Shown piece after piece: positions 52,501 to 64,000 of a stretch of 64,000 bases of DNA (its first letter is position 1; each line of letters opens with the position of its first letter). The notes under the pieces are model-generated. The model was not told the origin of the DNA. It ran no database searches and saw nothing but the letters and a program-made list of their open reading frames with translations. The DNA is from Wuchereria bancrofti. Taxonomy: Eukaryota > Nematoda > Chromadorea > Rhabditida > Onchocercidae. Made by a program: the position numbers and the translations under genes. The stretch lies in assembly GCA_005281725.1 (NCBI GenBank), contig SSBO01000003.1, positions 4,898,495-4,962,494 of the forward strand, written 5' to 3'.

Positions 52501-54516
52501 GAAACTTTTGAAAATAATTTTTCATGAGAAACTTATTGTTCTGATTAGAAGATACATTAGTGTAACATTGCAAAAGTATGAAGCACCTTTAATTGTCGTG
52601 TTAAACTTTCGATGATCGCTCGTGCTGTTTCCAGATCATCAGGCAATTCACCAAGAGAACCATTATCACTCTGACTTTTGTAATTTATTTAAGAATGTAT
52701 TAAATGAATTCAAACTACAAAATTGGTTTAGTGACGCGCTACTTACTGGCAGTTTCTGCTGCTATAAATCCTTCCCATCTACATCATTACGATAACAGCT
52801 GCATAATCAAGAAGAGAAATAATTACAAAGTGTCTCTAGCGTACTTCGTAAATTCAACTCATTTTTTTAAAAAAATTATCTGAAAACTGGATAGCAATCT
52901 TTTTACAGAAAATTGGGTAGAGGCTCTAAAAGAACTCGATGAATCCCAATGCGAAGACATTTTCTTCTAGATATAATAAAATCTCGTGCAACACCGAAGC
53001 AAACGACCGTTGAGTCTTCTAAATAATACAAAATGATAATTCAACTTAAATTATCCTTTTTATAGAAATTTATAAATTTTCATACTCAAGAATCTGACTT
53101 AATTGCGGAAATGTTTAATTCAATTCAAAAATTCGCTTCTCCCAAAATTCTTCCATTTATTATTGAAGTTATGCAAAAAATGAAGTACCACATGTATGTA
53201 AATTAGCAGTGGCTTTCGGAATAATTGCACTACATTTGCTACTATCTTGTTTATACACAAATTATTCTCCAAACTTCTTTTTCCATCATTTGCATCAATT
53301 CACATCGACATTTAATTAACTACCTGCAAACGAGGCATTCAGCCAATGCTTCCTTAATTCTCACTCTTCATGGAACCATTATCAAAGTCATTCCTCTCCT
53401 CAATTACAGTTTTTATCAGATTTCTTGGCCTCATACTTTATACTTAGTTTCTTGTCATTTCTAATATTTTAATCGAGACAAATGCATAAGATTACTTACT
53501 TCTACTATACTTCACGAGGATCAAAAGTCGAACGGGAAAAATAACAGAATGTGTTTCATTCCGGTAATTGTTTTCATGGATAATCAATGCATTTCAATAC
53601 TAAAATTTCCTTTTATATTACATTTATAAAAAAGTTAAGAAGCTGGCTTTCCTATTTCTGTTTGGAATTAATGAGTGCTTTGCAGAGCCTATAATAAATT
53701 TCCTGCTTCATGTTTTTGAAATGAACTTCAGGAGAATGTTCCTTAAAAAATTTCAGACAGCAGTTTATAGATGGAGAGATGTAATTTCCACACCCAATTT
53801 TTTAGAGCAACTTCACGGAATACTCAAACTTGTGGATAATTTAACCATTATTCATTATTTAACCATCAAAAATTCAACCAACCATTATTGCTGCCATGAT
53901 CATCAATATTATCATTCTTCTCATCTTCATCAGAGACTAACTCGCTCTACAAATTAGCTCTGTCTTGTACAAATATTTTGGCATTGGTATCTTTCAACTT
54001 TTTAAAATGCTGTTGTACACTGCGTTTCAATATTTTTCTGTTTCACTGATTCATACACACTTTTAAGGTCGTTTACTTTAGCCAATTTCTTCACAGATTT
54101 CAAAACTCGGTATTTCGTCTGAGAGGATTCAATAGTTCCTTTTGTCATATCGTCATTTACTTCAAGAATTTTACTACAAACTACTTCTATATTGTGTGAG
54201 GATAATGATCATTCAGTCAGCAGACTACAGCAGGATAAAAGAAATGAAAAGAGAAGAATCTTTCCTTGACTATATTTCAAATGACAGAATGAGAGATTTA
54301 TAATCTTTCGATGACAATGGCATCAAATCATAAACGAAGCAGAGATAGTAAAGTGATAAAAATGATTTGGAGAAGATAAATGCAGTACTTCTGCTTTTAT
54401 TTGCTAAACTTCTATAAGAGCTTAAAGTACTTGAGCTGTACGAAGGATTCTGTAACAGTTGGATTCCTGCAAACTGACAGTTTATTCCACTGTCGCATAA
54501 AATTTTCGCTGATCAT
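49580..54516 (-). CDS. coiled-coil protein with C-terminal FG motifs (over 500 aa)
   Basis: Minus-strand exons in transcript order: 54516-54431 (MISENFMRQWNKLSVCRNP), [unresolved join], 54186-54047, 53946-53883 (acidic SDEDEKNDNIDDHGSNN), 53018-52907, a 12- or 15-bp exon ending at 52747, 52674-52587, 52460-52374, 52048-51909, 51523-51322, 51102-50950, 50807-50646, 50358-50304, 49922-49821 and 49698-49580 (stop TGA). Phases agree from 54186 to the stop. From ~52674 onward the protein is one long heptad-like coiled coil (LEDRLDNIEATWTKELEDQ; RRAMKIDERIDELEKVA). A Ser/Thr-rich tail with two FG dipeptides (SSDFGTISF, SEFGSEG) follows. Coiled coil followed by an FG tail resembles FG nucleoporins of the Nup214/Nup88 kind, but this is a suggestion only; a cytoskeletal coiled-coil protein is equally possible. 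It lies ~130 bp downstream of the paracaspase gene, as in nematode operons. Confidence 0.68.
50398..50677 (-). repeat. tandem duplication of an exon end in the coiled-coil gene
   Basis: The 3' end of exon 50807-50646 plus its donor and following intron (50613-50677) is duplicated ~213 bp away at 50398-50462. The copy keeps the frame (KRFLTKLRVQ versus RRFLAKLRVQ) and the donor GTTTGA. A shorter 18-bp word recurs at 50211-50228 and 50384-50401. Confidence 0.75.
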
Positions 54517-54517
54517 C

Positions 54518-54530
54518 ACTGTAAAATTTT
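54518..54530 (-). promoter_or_regulatory. probable trans-splice acceptor of the operon's second gene
   Basis: On the minus strand an AATTTTACAG acceptor lies 2 nt before the ATG at 54516. It is about 100 nt past the upstream gene's poly(A) signal, the spacing typical of SL trans-splicing within nematode operons. Transcript data are needed for proof. Confidence 0.55.
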
Positions 54531-54620
54531 TGATTCTACATTTACAGACCAAATATACTTAATTTCTGATTGTACAAAATATTGAAGAGGAACATCATTA
54601 TATACAAATACATCCAAATT

Positions 54621-54626
54621 TTTATT
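54621..54626 (-). terminator. poly(A) signal of the paracaspase gene
   Basis: AATAAA on the minus strand 25 nt after the paracaspase stop codon (54653-54651). Confidence 0.6.
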
Positions 54627-54650
54627 AATTTCGTAATAAAAAGAATTCAA

Positions 54651-57600
54651 TCATTCCACTCTATAAATCCTTGTAACCAACACATGACCCAGTGACAAAT
54701 TACTTTTCGATGCTATAACAATGTCACCTTTCCGACTAGCAAGATCTACCGAGAACGATACGGCTCCCTATAAATATTTTGAAAATTCAGGAAAAATAAA
54801 GACTTATAACTTCTTTTAAAGCTACTGGATCTTCTTGACAATTTACGAGCATTTTTATCACCCCTTCATCAGTTTCATCAACTATGAAAATCATCCAAAG
54901 TACAGCATTAAAATTTTTATTAGTTATACTTCCAAATAACATAAACTAAATCCACTGGGAAGTATTTTGAACATTACATTCACTTTTTTCACTATTTCCA
55001 CAACATATTCTAAAGGTATTCACCATTACATGCAGTAAAACCAATTTTTATTAAACTACTTACTATCCAGACATTTTCTATTAGTCATATTTGAATAAAA
55101 ATAGTTCCCTTAAAAAAATAATAGTATATGAACACTTACTTTTAAACGCTGCAAATTTGATAGCATTACAGATATTGAAACACCATCGTTACCATCTTCT
55201 ATTATCCTCTCTGCTGACACATCGACATGCTGGAATTTCTTATATCAATAGACTGTGTGAAAGACAAAACAGAATGCAAAGAGGCAAGAAATCAAAATCC
55301 AATAGAAGTAAAAGTGAGAAATATTTGTAAAAGTTCAAAAATCACTTTAGCTTTTATTCCTATTTCATGCTTAAAAAGATATTAAAAACAAACCTTGGGA
55401 AAACGTAAATGAGCAACATGCGAAAATTTGGTAGGCAATGGCTTCAAACCTTCAGCACTGTTTTTATCAGATAGATCATTGACACTACTAAATATATACA
55501 CTTTATTTGTAAAATGCCCAACATAGTCATACCAAATGATAACAAGCATGTTTTGGTCCGCAAATTGTACATTAATCGGACTCGGCAACTCTGTAATAAA
55601 TGATCGGCTTAATGACCAATTTTTTTTTTAAATTTACTCTTTAAATAAGTGTGTGACTTTTACACAGCAACTGAAAACAAATATTTGTTAATAAATGAAA
55701 TATTAAGTGGAAATAATAAGGGATATCTTGTTATTTTACGCTGTTTACCTTCAGAAAATGAAAGAAAGGAAACTCAGTGAACAAAGTTACGAAAGATGCA
55801 AACAGTACAACATTACAAAAAAAAAAAAACATAATCATAAATCCATCACCATGCATGTAACGCCAGTAAAGAGTATGGCAATTGAAAGATGCCGTATGAC
55901 CATAACAAACAAGCGGATCTCGTAGTCCACGGGGTAAAACCAAATTTGACTTAAGTTCCGGAATCTGTACATCACAAATCCTAGTATCTTTTGAGATTTC
56001 TGAAAAAAAAAAAGGAAGAAGTAATCCTAACACACTAATGCCGATAGTAAAGTTAAGGACGTCAATCGGTCATTTCTTAAAGTCAAATCAATAGTCTCGG
56101 AGTGATAGGTACACTTGTACACTAAATTTTTGACCAGTAGTATATTTGCTTATTTTATTGATAAGAATTATTTAAAACTACAGTCGGTAATAAATTAATA
56201 CAACTGAGGGGAGAATACTAAATAATAATAAATTCCATGACATGTTTTAACCCTCTGTGTTACTGCCAAAACCAAACTAGCTAGCTTCTTATTATACCAA
56301 AGATATGGAATGGAATAAGTAAAAATGGTTAAATAAACTTCATTTTGATGGCTCATGCATTATTTCCTATTTAATGGAAATTACCTTGGAATGTCTTCGT
56401 TAACATTTCAAGAACTGTTGCTTCATCAGCTATATGTTGTAATAAATGCTTCATGAAGACACCATTCCTTTCTCCATGCACTTCAAAAGCACTAACTCCA
56501 CTGCTACTGAAAATTATTGGCAAAATAAAAACATTTCTTTCTTAAAGTTCCTTTCAGAAAAATATTTTTCCAAACGTAAAAGTTACGTTGCATATCCACA
56601 GACAGTATTGCGCGCTATCTTTGGTATTTGCTCGATATCTGCATCATCTAGACATCCCAAAGTACCAACGCATCTAAAGCACTGGAAAGTTTTCTCTTCT
56701 CCTTTAATCCATGTTTAAATAGCCCCTAAAATTTACTTAACTGAAAACTTTGTTCTCATGATAAATCTAATTTTTTATTTCTCTCCACTAAACGAATATT
56801 CGTGAATCACTCACACAATATTTTCTTCAAGTTACAAATAATATGATGCATTTATGTCAATTTTGGATAAGCATAAGCTATGCACATACTTCACATTTTT
56901 CCGACATACATCGAGGAGTATTAGATTTAAAGCTGGATGTGAATCCTCGAAAACAGACAGAATCCACTCAACAGAAATACATTCAGTCATTCTGCAGTCA
57001 ACACTTGGTGCATCTACGGCCAATAAATAATTTTTTCCATTTTTCTCAAAACCATGACCAACGAAGTAAAACACAGCTAAAGAAATTAGACGTCACAAAT
57101 TATGAGCAGAGATATAATATAATCTGCGAAAATAAAGAAAAAACCTTACCATACACTCCGTCACCAAGAAGTTTGCGGTACTCTTTGATAAAGAAGTGCA
57201 TTTCGGCAAGATTTAAATCTCCAAGCGCAACAGTTTTGAAACTGTAAATCAGTTTCATGTAAATGGAATCAACTTAAGATCCAAGTGAAACATTTAACAA
57301 TTAATTTGTTTCTTTATGCCCACGAACTACTATATTTTTTTGCTTAAAAATAAGATCTGAAAATTTCAATACCAAATCCTAATCATTTATAATTTTCGAA
57401 TCATTGACAAAAACAAGTGCTGATAAAGATTTACCCAAGATTTTGCAAGGATTCTGCAAACATTTCAGCGTCACAGTGAGGTGTGACTAAACTCGGAAGA
57501 TTGATGTAGTTGCAGTTGCCTATAATTAATGCAACCTTATCCGTAGCAATCAATTCTGCGTTCCATCCGCCTGAAAATAGTAACTAATGAACAAGGAATC

Positions 57601-60039
57601 CTTCACGTAAATAAAATTTAATGAAATTTTCAATAAACAAATGTAGAGTTTGAGCAAATCGATTGAATTTAGAAAAAAAAATAGTAAAAGATTCGAGAAA
57701 GAAGACCTATATTGCCTTCATTTTGCACAGTCTTGGAGAAATCAGTCGATAAATTCAAATTCTTATACGTGGTACACCGTTCGCAAGTGTCTACTGCAAT
57801 AGAAAAACCATATAAAATCATCATTCATGAACACACCCAGTGACCGTCCTCAAATTCAGAGCTAAAACTACTAGAGAGTGAAACAGATTTAAATATGAAG
57901 TGGATGATGTGTGAAAATTACTTTAAAAGAAAAACCATTTTGCCGCATTTATACTGAACTGATACCTGTTGCACTGGCAGTTATGAATAATGATAAGTCC
58001 ACTGGGTTCGTTATTAATTTTGAATGAAATGATTTTCCTGGTCTCCGGTAAAATGTCGAATATTCGAAACCCTCCTCAATCTCATTCCATATTCTACACC
58101 TATACATCAGTCCTTTTCGACACCTGCATCTGAATTGTGTCAACTCATTATTAGAAATAATTCTTGCTTTCTCTCATGCTATCTCTACATCTATGTTTCT
58201 TTTGAAGCCACTGTTATTCTGCTCTTGTTTTGAATATCATTTTCAAATTTTAAAGGTAAAGACTACTGCAGTATTTCGACAAGATACAAAGCAACAAGAA
58301 ACCTAGAAACGATAAGTGCTTTTCCGTTCGAACAATCTATATCCTTATCATCTTCCATCCATTGAAAACGAGGCCAAGGAAAACCACGAGCATGGCAAAA
58401 AAGTTGCAGCATACAATTATCAACACCCATTACTTTAACCGTAATCTGCTCATCAGCTGACCATTTTACTGGCACTGGAAACAAGTAATGCTTCATAAAA
58501 ATCTAAATATTTGAGGTGGTTTTATTTCTAACATCAATCAGTACTATATATTGCGGCAGGTAACTGAAGAACTTCCATCATTTTGTATCCACAAAACATA
58601 CAAAGTACTATAATCTAAGTTTTTATTGTCACTGTAATCTAAACCTACCGAATTTGCGCCTCAGTGCTAACTGAGGTCCATCTAAAGATGTCCCGTGCAT
58701 TTTCGAAAATGACTGAAGCCTCAGCAGTAAATGTCTTACATTCTGTCCACGATTGCCCCACAAGTATAAAAGAGATGACCCTTGATTTTCGGATCGTAAA
58801 ATACGGTCATATTCGGAAACACTAAAAAAAGAAAATACCATTACAAAGATTTTCACAATTTTCTTATTGACTTCTTATCCGAAATTACTTAAATTCATCT
58901 CGCTATAATATCAACAAATAATATAGTTAATTATTTCATTTACGGAAAGCATCATCAGTCCGTCCTACCCTCCTAACAGTCTTCCATATGAAGAACCGCA
59001 TTACCCTTCAACCTACAGTGAAAACCAAACACTTTCATCACGATGAAATTAAAACTGTAGTTGATTTGGTCGAACATTGTCAAACTACACTCATATTTTT
59101 CGGTTAATTTTTTTTTTCATGATTTTTTTTTTCTTAACTTTTCACAATTGACAAATATTAGCATTTTTCCTAGAAAAAAGAAACAGACCAGCTGTCTTTT
59201 TTCTTTCAAGCGATGATCAATATATCCTCTTCTCTTTTAGATCTGAACGAAAAGGGCTTCATATCTCTCCCTTAAAATACCTAACTCGATATTTGCATTG
59301 TCATCCAGATACAAAGGTATTATGCTTCCTCGATCGTGCTTTTAGCTATCCCACTTTTCCTCCCTGTGATATCTTGATACACTTTTAGTCTAGGTTTCGT
59401 CTTCATAAATCGTTTCTTTCAAAGGTAAACTTTCCTGAGGGGAATTCAAGATATGATAATAAGAGTATCTGTTTGATGTTATAAAGACATTCTGCTTATA
59501 ATCCTGAGGAAACCACATTTTGCTTTCGTAACGATATGTTATGACCTCAGATATAAGTTACTCAGTAGTACCAGCAACCAAAAGTAAATAAAAATAAACA
59601 TAAAGCTGTTATATCCTGAACTTTATGATGTGTTAAATGGGACACAGAAAGGATAGTGTCCCCATGATTTCTCGTCAATATTTGCACAAATATATTCCTG
59701 ATATATGTTGACTTTCTTTTTCTTTTTGTCTTTTGCTTTTTTTAAGCAAAATGAACAAACAATCTTCAAAGGAATGCAAGACAGATACGCATGCAACAGT
59801 AGTATGGTCTGTTCATAATTTGATTACATCAGCAACACAGCAAGTTTGCAAATAATAACGGCATAAATTAAATCAAACATTTACCTTAAACTGAATGGAC
59901 TGCTCGTCGAATCGCCGATGACTTTCATCCACACAGTTTGAAAATTCAAAGAACTGGCAAGACGCCAATGCAAACCGCTCGGCAGTTCAGCTAGATTAGT
60001 TGATAATTCATATCCTTGGAGAGATACTACCGATGACAT
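54651..60039 (-). CDS. malt-1: MALT1-type paracaspase (about 667 aa)
   Basis: Minus-strand exons: 60039-59885, 58821-58649, 58474-58303, 58129-57966, 57793-57707, 57570-57435, 57241-57150, 57076-56895, 56681-56587, 56506-56385, 55999-55850, 55590-55394, 55229-55140, 54881-54811 and 54767-54651 (stop). Domain order matches animal MALT1: an N-terminal death-domain-like region (LLYLWGNRGQNVRHLLLRLQ); Ig-like segments (MLQLFCHARGFPWPRFQW; GLMYRCRIWNE); a caspase-like p20 (DKVALIIGNCNY); catalytic His in YFVGHGFEKNGKNYLL; catalytic Cys in LILLDVCRKN; a p10-like part (IPELKSNLVLPRGLRDPLVC); then a C-terminal Ig-like domain. Both catalytic residues are intact, so it is probably an active arginine-specific protease/scaffold. 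In C. elegans the MALT1 homologue acts in IL-17-type signalling; nematodes lack classical NF-kB. One junction (55140/54881) is off by one base as drawn: a missed microexon or the alternative donor at 55145. Confidence 0.92.
58822..59884 (-). other. large first intron of the paracaspase gene
   Basis: About 1.06 kb between the donor AAG/GTAAAT (59885) and the acceptor TTTTTTTAG (58822). It is pyrimidine-rich with several poly-T runs. No nested gene was seen. Confidence 0.7.
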
Positions 60040-60065
60040 CTCTTCAGAAGAAATTTTAACCTACA
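60040..60065 (-). promoter_or_regulatory. 5' end and possible spliced-leader acceptor of malt-1
   Basis: On the minus strand AATTTGTAG/GTTAAAATTTC leaves a 21-nt leader before the ATG at 60039. Such a short leader after a consensus acceptor suggests trans-splicing, though a cis-spliced 5' UTR exon cannot be excluded. Confidence 0.45.
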
Positions 60066-62890
60066 AATTATAAGCCACATTTCAAACAACTCGTAAAGAG
60101 TTACAACATTAGCTATAAAAGCTTCATCAAATGACTGAGGTTCACCAAGTAACACTTCAAATCAACAAGTAATACTTCAAATCCCATACAAGGTACAGTC
60201 GTGGAAAGTGAACTGTTATGTCACTGAGAGTTTTCAACACTGCTATATCTTTTACACAGATGATAACATTTGGTTTGCTCATCACTCGCTTGACTGGGTT
60301 TACTAGTTCTCTGTTGTCGGTTACATATTCTGCATCACAAACTCCCGAACAGTTTCACTGTACATATAAAGAAGTGGTTGAAAAAAAGGAAAAAGCAAAG
60401 GTTTAACCTAAAGACTGGTAAAAGCTTTTGAAGTCAATATATAAAAGACAAGTTCGGAATTCAATTCCTGCTTCTTCATTGCAAACTTAAAATCTTCTGC
60501 AAGCTAAAAAAACAGCAGCAGATACGAACTTTTATATATCAAAGAACAAATTCAAGTACACGAATTTCGCAATGCCGCTGACACACAGCAAGGGGTTTAA
60601 TTGCCGGGAAGCGGAGCCAATCTTACTATTAAGTGTGAGTTACGGTAAAATTCAATGATAACATAGAATAAGGACTTGAAGTTGCACTGATAACCGCTGT
60701 TGAAACGTGTGCTGTCATTTTGACTACGAACGCCAACAAGCCTGTGTCACTCTGGCCGGCGCGAAGTGAAAACCTTTGTCGTAGGTGTCATTCATGAGTC
60801 TTTGTTTAGGACGGTAGTCGGTTATTTGAGTTGAATAAATTTTACCAGAGATCCTGGAGAATTTGGGCGAAGCGGGTCTATTAGTCCTCCATGTCATGAA
60901 TTGCGCCTAAAGCAACAGCGCAAAGCCTAACGCAATTTCAATTCCTGGTGAAGACAATCGTATTTTGCAATAGTGGCAGTTAAATCTGCATATTTTATAA
61001 GCATTAAGTGAAGTAGGATAGTCCGTATGTTCTCAGATGATTGCTTCCTTACCAAATTGGACAATTACCTGTCTGTACACAGACTTCCCTACCCAACTAG
61101 GAAGTAACTTAGGTCCAGACCACATTACCGCCCTATCTTTGCATCTACACGGATCACGCTACCGTAGTGACCATTTAATGCTTATAGCGACTTCGTCTTC
61201 CGTGCGGTTGCTTAATTGTCCTGGCAAACATTCAGCACTGTGCTGTGCATGTCTTCCTTGCAAACAGACTGTTCAGAGTTTACAACAGCTGAGAGTGGCT
61301 GCAGTAAGGGAGAGCGCAGGGTTGTTAGAGTGCACTAAGTGCAATTGCAAGCTGCATTGCGTGACGTTGTCAGGGTGGGGTCAGAGTGCATTCAGTGCAT
61401 TTGGGATGCATTTTCGTTATTTTGTTGGGTTGTTGTTAGAGAGGTGATCGGTTGGGGATGTTGATTTCTCGAACGTCACACAAGATCTGAATGAAGTCTT
61501 TCATGCACACGTGAAAAAGAATGGCCTGATGGTCTGACGGTATGAAACATGCGCGGGAGAGCTGTGTACATGAGGGGGGCCATCATAGCTGTTAGGAATG
61601 TTTGTGTTATGCTCATGTTTTCCATGAATACACAATTTGGCACTAAATGACCCTTGATAAGCTATAAGTGGTGTTTAGGTTGATCTACTTGCTTTCTGTT
61701 AATAACTTATTGTCTGCCAAATTCACCAACTTCTTCATTCAACTGTAGTGATAAGCAGTTATTATCCTAGTGTAGTGATAAATCGTTATCTCTTTGGTGA
61801 AGTTCGACGACCCTCACCTCATCATGTTAGTGTGATGATGATAAAGTGCTACTATCTCAAAAGTTGTTAGTGATAAAACGCTGCATCTGAGAGTAGATTT
61901 TACGTCAGTTTGATAAGGGACGCTAATTTTTCACTCAGTGTATATAACAGCACTATTCCGCTTGTAGTGTTACATTCCTAGTGCTTATTTCGAGCTGTTG
62001 CTGAGTGGTTCTGAGGGTGACACTTATCTTCATGACGGTAAATAGCGATCATGTCATGTTTAAGAGTGCAAATAAGGTTCAAAAGGTGACTGTTTGAGCG
62101 AGGCAGTATATTATATCGCTAGTGATTCCGCTTTATTAAAATGTTCTCACAATAATACTCTTGCAAATGTTTATGAAATCAACTTTTAAATTACTTGTCA
62201 AATCAGTCATAAAGCATTTGCTGCACATTCGGTGATGATGTATCAATTGAGTATATCGTTTGCAGATTTTGAATGCTACTGAAAATAGTACAGCACCGAT
62301 ATAACAGAGGTGACAACAAAGTATTACGCTTCTCATTTGGTTGTTGATAGATTTATAGTTGGCGCATGTGTGCATGGAACCACCTGCGGAGACTTCTTGC
62401 TCTCAACAACTTTCATCAATTAATAGTAATAATAATGCTAACAGGTCAGTGTGTATTTTCATGTAATTTCCTGTTAGGAATTGTCTCACAACATGTAAAC
62501 ACCTTCACACCTTGCACTGCGGATAGGTGCATGTCAGATGTAGTGGACTTAGAATTTTTGAGAGTTTTTCGCGAGTATTCAGTGACAGCAAAGTATTACG
62601 CTTCTCATTTGGTTGTTGATAGATTTATAGTTGGCGCATGTGTGCATGGAGACCTATGCGACAGTTATGAGATCTCGTTTCACAAGTTTACATGTAAGGA
62701 AAAATCATGTTAACTTTGTTGAAAGAAGCTAACCACCATCAAAAACAGGAGCTACTAACACTCCTAGGTTTGTAATCCTTCATCTCTCTTGGATCGTTTC
62801 TATAATTGTAGAAAGAGAGAGAGAGAGGAAGAAATTGACTTAGACCTGTATGTTATTAATTAAAAACATGGTTTTCCGTAGGATTTTCAG
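60066..62890. other. intergenic region, locally less AT-rich, no supported gene
   Basis: Divergent upstream space between malt-1 (minus) and the right-edge gene (plus). A 136-codon frame at 61037-61447 has no splice context or recognisable motif. Around 61745-61885 the word AGTGATAA recurs irregularly. A GA-rich tract lies at about 62811-62833. This is a likely promoter/enhancer region. Confidence 0.45.
62310..62650 (+). repeat. 69-bp direct duplication
   Basis: 62310-62378 and 62582-62650 are identical except at one position, 272 bp apart, with weak similarity continuing beyond the 3' end. The plus-strand open frame at 62366-62713 crosses the second copy and is probably not coding. Confidence 0.92.
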
Positions 62891-62915
62891 TTTGGACGAG
62901 AAAGTAAGACATACG

Positions 62916-64000
62916 ATGGAAAGAGGTGCATCGACAGCTCCACCGACTACCTACCAGCTTCAGATTGATCCCAATATTACGTTTAACTCCGTTAATCGTC
63001 CATTCGAAGAGTTGCCAGAAAACTTTTTGGAAAGTATAAGTCCACAGCAAAACCAAAGTTCTGCGCCACAGGAAAGTCCACAGCTTGCACCATTGGCACC
63101 TATGAGTCTTGGTTCAAATGATAAGTAGGTTTTGAAAAATTTTTTTTTAATTTTTGGTTTCAGCTGAAATCACTATAGCTTCCTGTCTTTTGGCTTTTAC
63201 TCCGATCCATTTTTTTTCCTAGATTTCTACATTTGTCGTTCTTTGAACTTTTTCAGTTTTTAATGAAGATAGATGGTGAGAGATGGTTTCTTAATTAAAT
63301 TAATAGATATTTCGATGTCATTATTTTGCAGAAAAAAGTTTTCCATCGAACATTTAGCGCATGTTAATGGTCAAAAACACTAAACATAAGTATCTTGACA
63401 TAGATTGTTATTTTGTAACATTAGCAGAAAGGCGAAATGATGCATTGTAGCTTCGGGAAATCATCTGATTTCAATGCTTATGCAACCCTGGCACCTATGT
63501 CGGCAACACCTTCGTATGTGGGTACAATGAAAATTGAACCGTTGCAAGATCAGCTTCATAGCACTTCCATGCAACACAGCAGTCATCCCTCTGGTTTAGA
63601 TAAGCTAAGGTAATTTCAGTTTTTTTGAAAATTGGAAACCATAGTTAGGATACGGTTTCAGAGGACGGGTGTATTTCTTTATATTAAAAAGATTCGTGCA
63701 TAAATGTAAAAAAATGTGTAGAAGCAAATTGGGGAGATACCGTATGATATTCTGGGCCGATAGTTTAAATGAAATACAATATTAAAAATCTGTTCAAAGA
63801 GATGATAACTTTTAACTTTTAAGTGGTTTCGTAGTAAACATATGCACCTGAAGTACTTATTCTCGATGTGCAGTCATATATGGGTGTAACAACATGTCAT
63901 ATATGAATATGGCATATCATTTAAAAAGTATGGTATAATATTACTGGATAATATTACTTCATTCCATCTACGTTAAGGTCTATTTCCAGGTTGCGTTATG
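62916..64000 (+). CDS. N-terminal exons of a probable regulatory protein (partial)
   Basis: Exon A (62916-63124) follows a GGATTTTCAG acceptor at 62890 and starts MERGASTAPPTTYQLQIDP, then becomes Gln/Ser/Pro-rich (QQNQSSAPQESPQLAPLAPM). It ends at a GATAA/GTAGGT donor. Exon B (63428-63609, after TTAGCAG) reads KGEMMHCSFGKSSDFNAYAT and LAPMSATPSYVGTMKIEPLQ, ending at AAGCTAAG/GTAATT. A third exon starts at 63990 after TATTTCCAG, with phase matching exon B, and runs off the window. Exons A and B do not join in phase as drawn, so B may be an alternative first exon starting at ATG 63437. Low-complexity Gln/Ser/Pro/Thr sequence with short conserved-looking blocks suggests a transcription-factor N-terminus. 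The YATLAP block faintly recalls ONECUT/CUT-homeobox proteins, a guess only. No DNA-binding domain lies inside the window. Confidence 0.55.

Noticed and set aside
1..64000. tRNA, rRNA or transposase genes
   Set aside because: No tRNA box pairs, rRNA-like sequence, terminal inverted repeats or reverse-transcriptase/transposase motifs were recognised by reading. A covariance-model or repeat-library search would be decisive.

Overview
This is a eukaryotic window with about 30% GC. It has short introns with TTTTCAG-like acceptors and GT donors, and I see no bacterial operons or ribosome-binding sites. The gene set is nematode: an invertebrate glutamate-gated-chloride-type Cys-loop channel, a divergent GSK-3-like kinase next to a small two-PDZ protein, a MALT1-type paracaspase with a second gene ~130 bp downstream on the same strand (trans-splicing operon geometry), and a very large secreted PAN/Apple protein. 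The intron style and AT-rich spacers fit a filarial or other clade III parasite, but the species is my inference. All exon boundaries below were derived by hand from splice motifs and reading-phase agreement; none is transcript-verified.

Layout. 1-7.3 kb: two-PDZ protein (1435-3962, +), GSK-3-like kinase (4287-5440, +) and a possible two-exon small gene (6845-7333, +). 8.8-12.7 kb: ten-exon unrecognised hydrophilic protein (+). 12.7-17.5 kb: AT-rich desert with a TG microsatellite. 17.5-23.0 kb: complete 14-exon anion-channel subunit (+). 23-28 kb: desert with a long ATA microsatellite. 28.0-33.0 kb: unrecognised exons, mostly +, including a terminal segment duplicated and decayed ~0.4 kb downstream. 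34.65-48.62 kb: 25-exon secreted protein (+) with seven PAN modules, acidic Ser/Thr/Glu-rich linkers and a 99-bp coding tandem array containing the only assembly gap. 49.6-54.5 kb: coiled-coil protein with FG dipeptides near its C-terminus (-). 54.65-60.04 kb: MALT1-like paracaspase (-), upstream of the coiled-coil gene. 60-62.9 kb: non-coding upstream region with a recent 69-bp direct duplication. 62.9-64.0 kb: first exons of a probable regulatory protein running off the right edge (+).

Functionally this is an ordinary nematode gene neighbourhood rather than one pathway. The strongest local relationships are the malt-1/coiled-coil gene pair, which looks like an SL-trans-spliced operon, and the PAN gene, which appears to have grown by repeated duplication of symmetric phase-1 exon cassettes followed by expansion of a 33-residue repeat. 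The PAN protein and the channel are the most relevant to host interaction and drug biology respectively.
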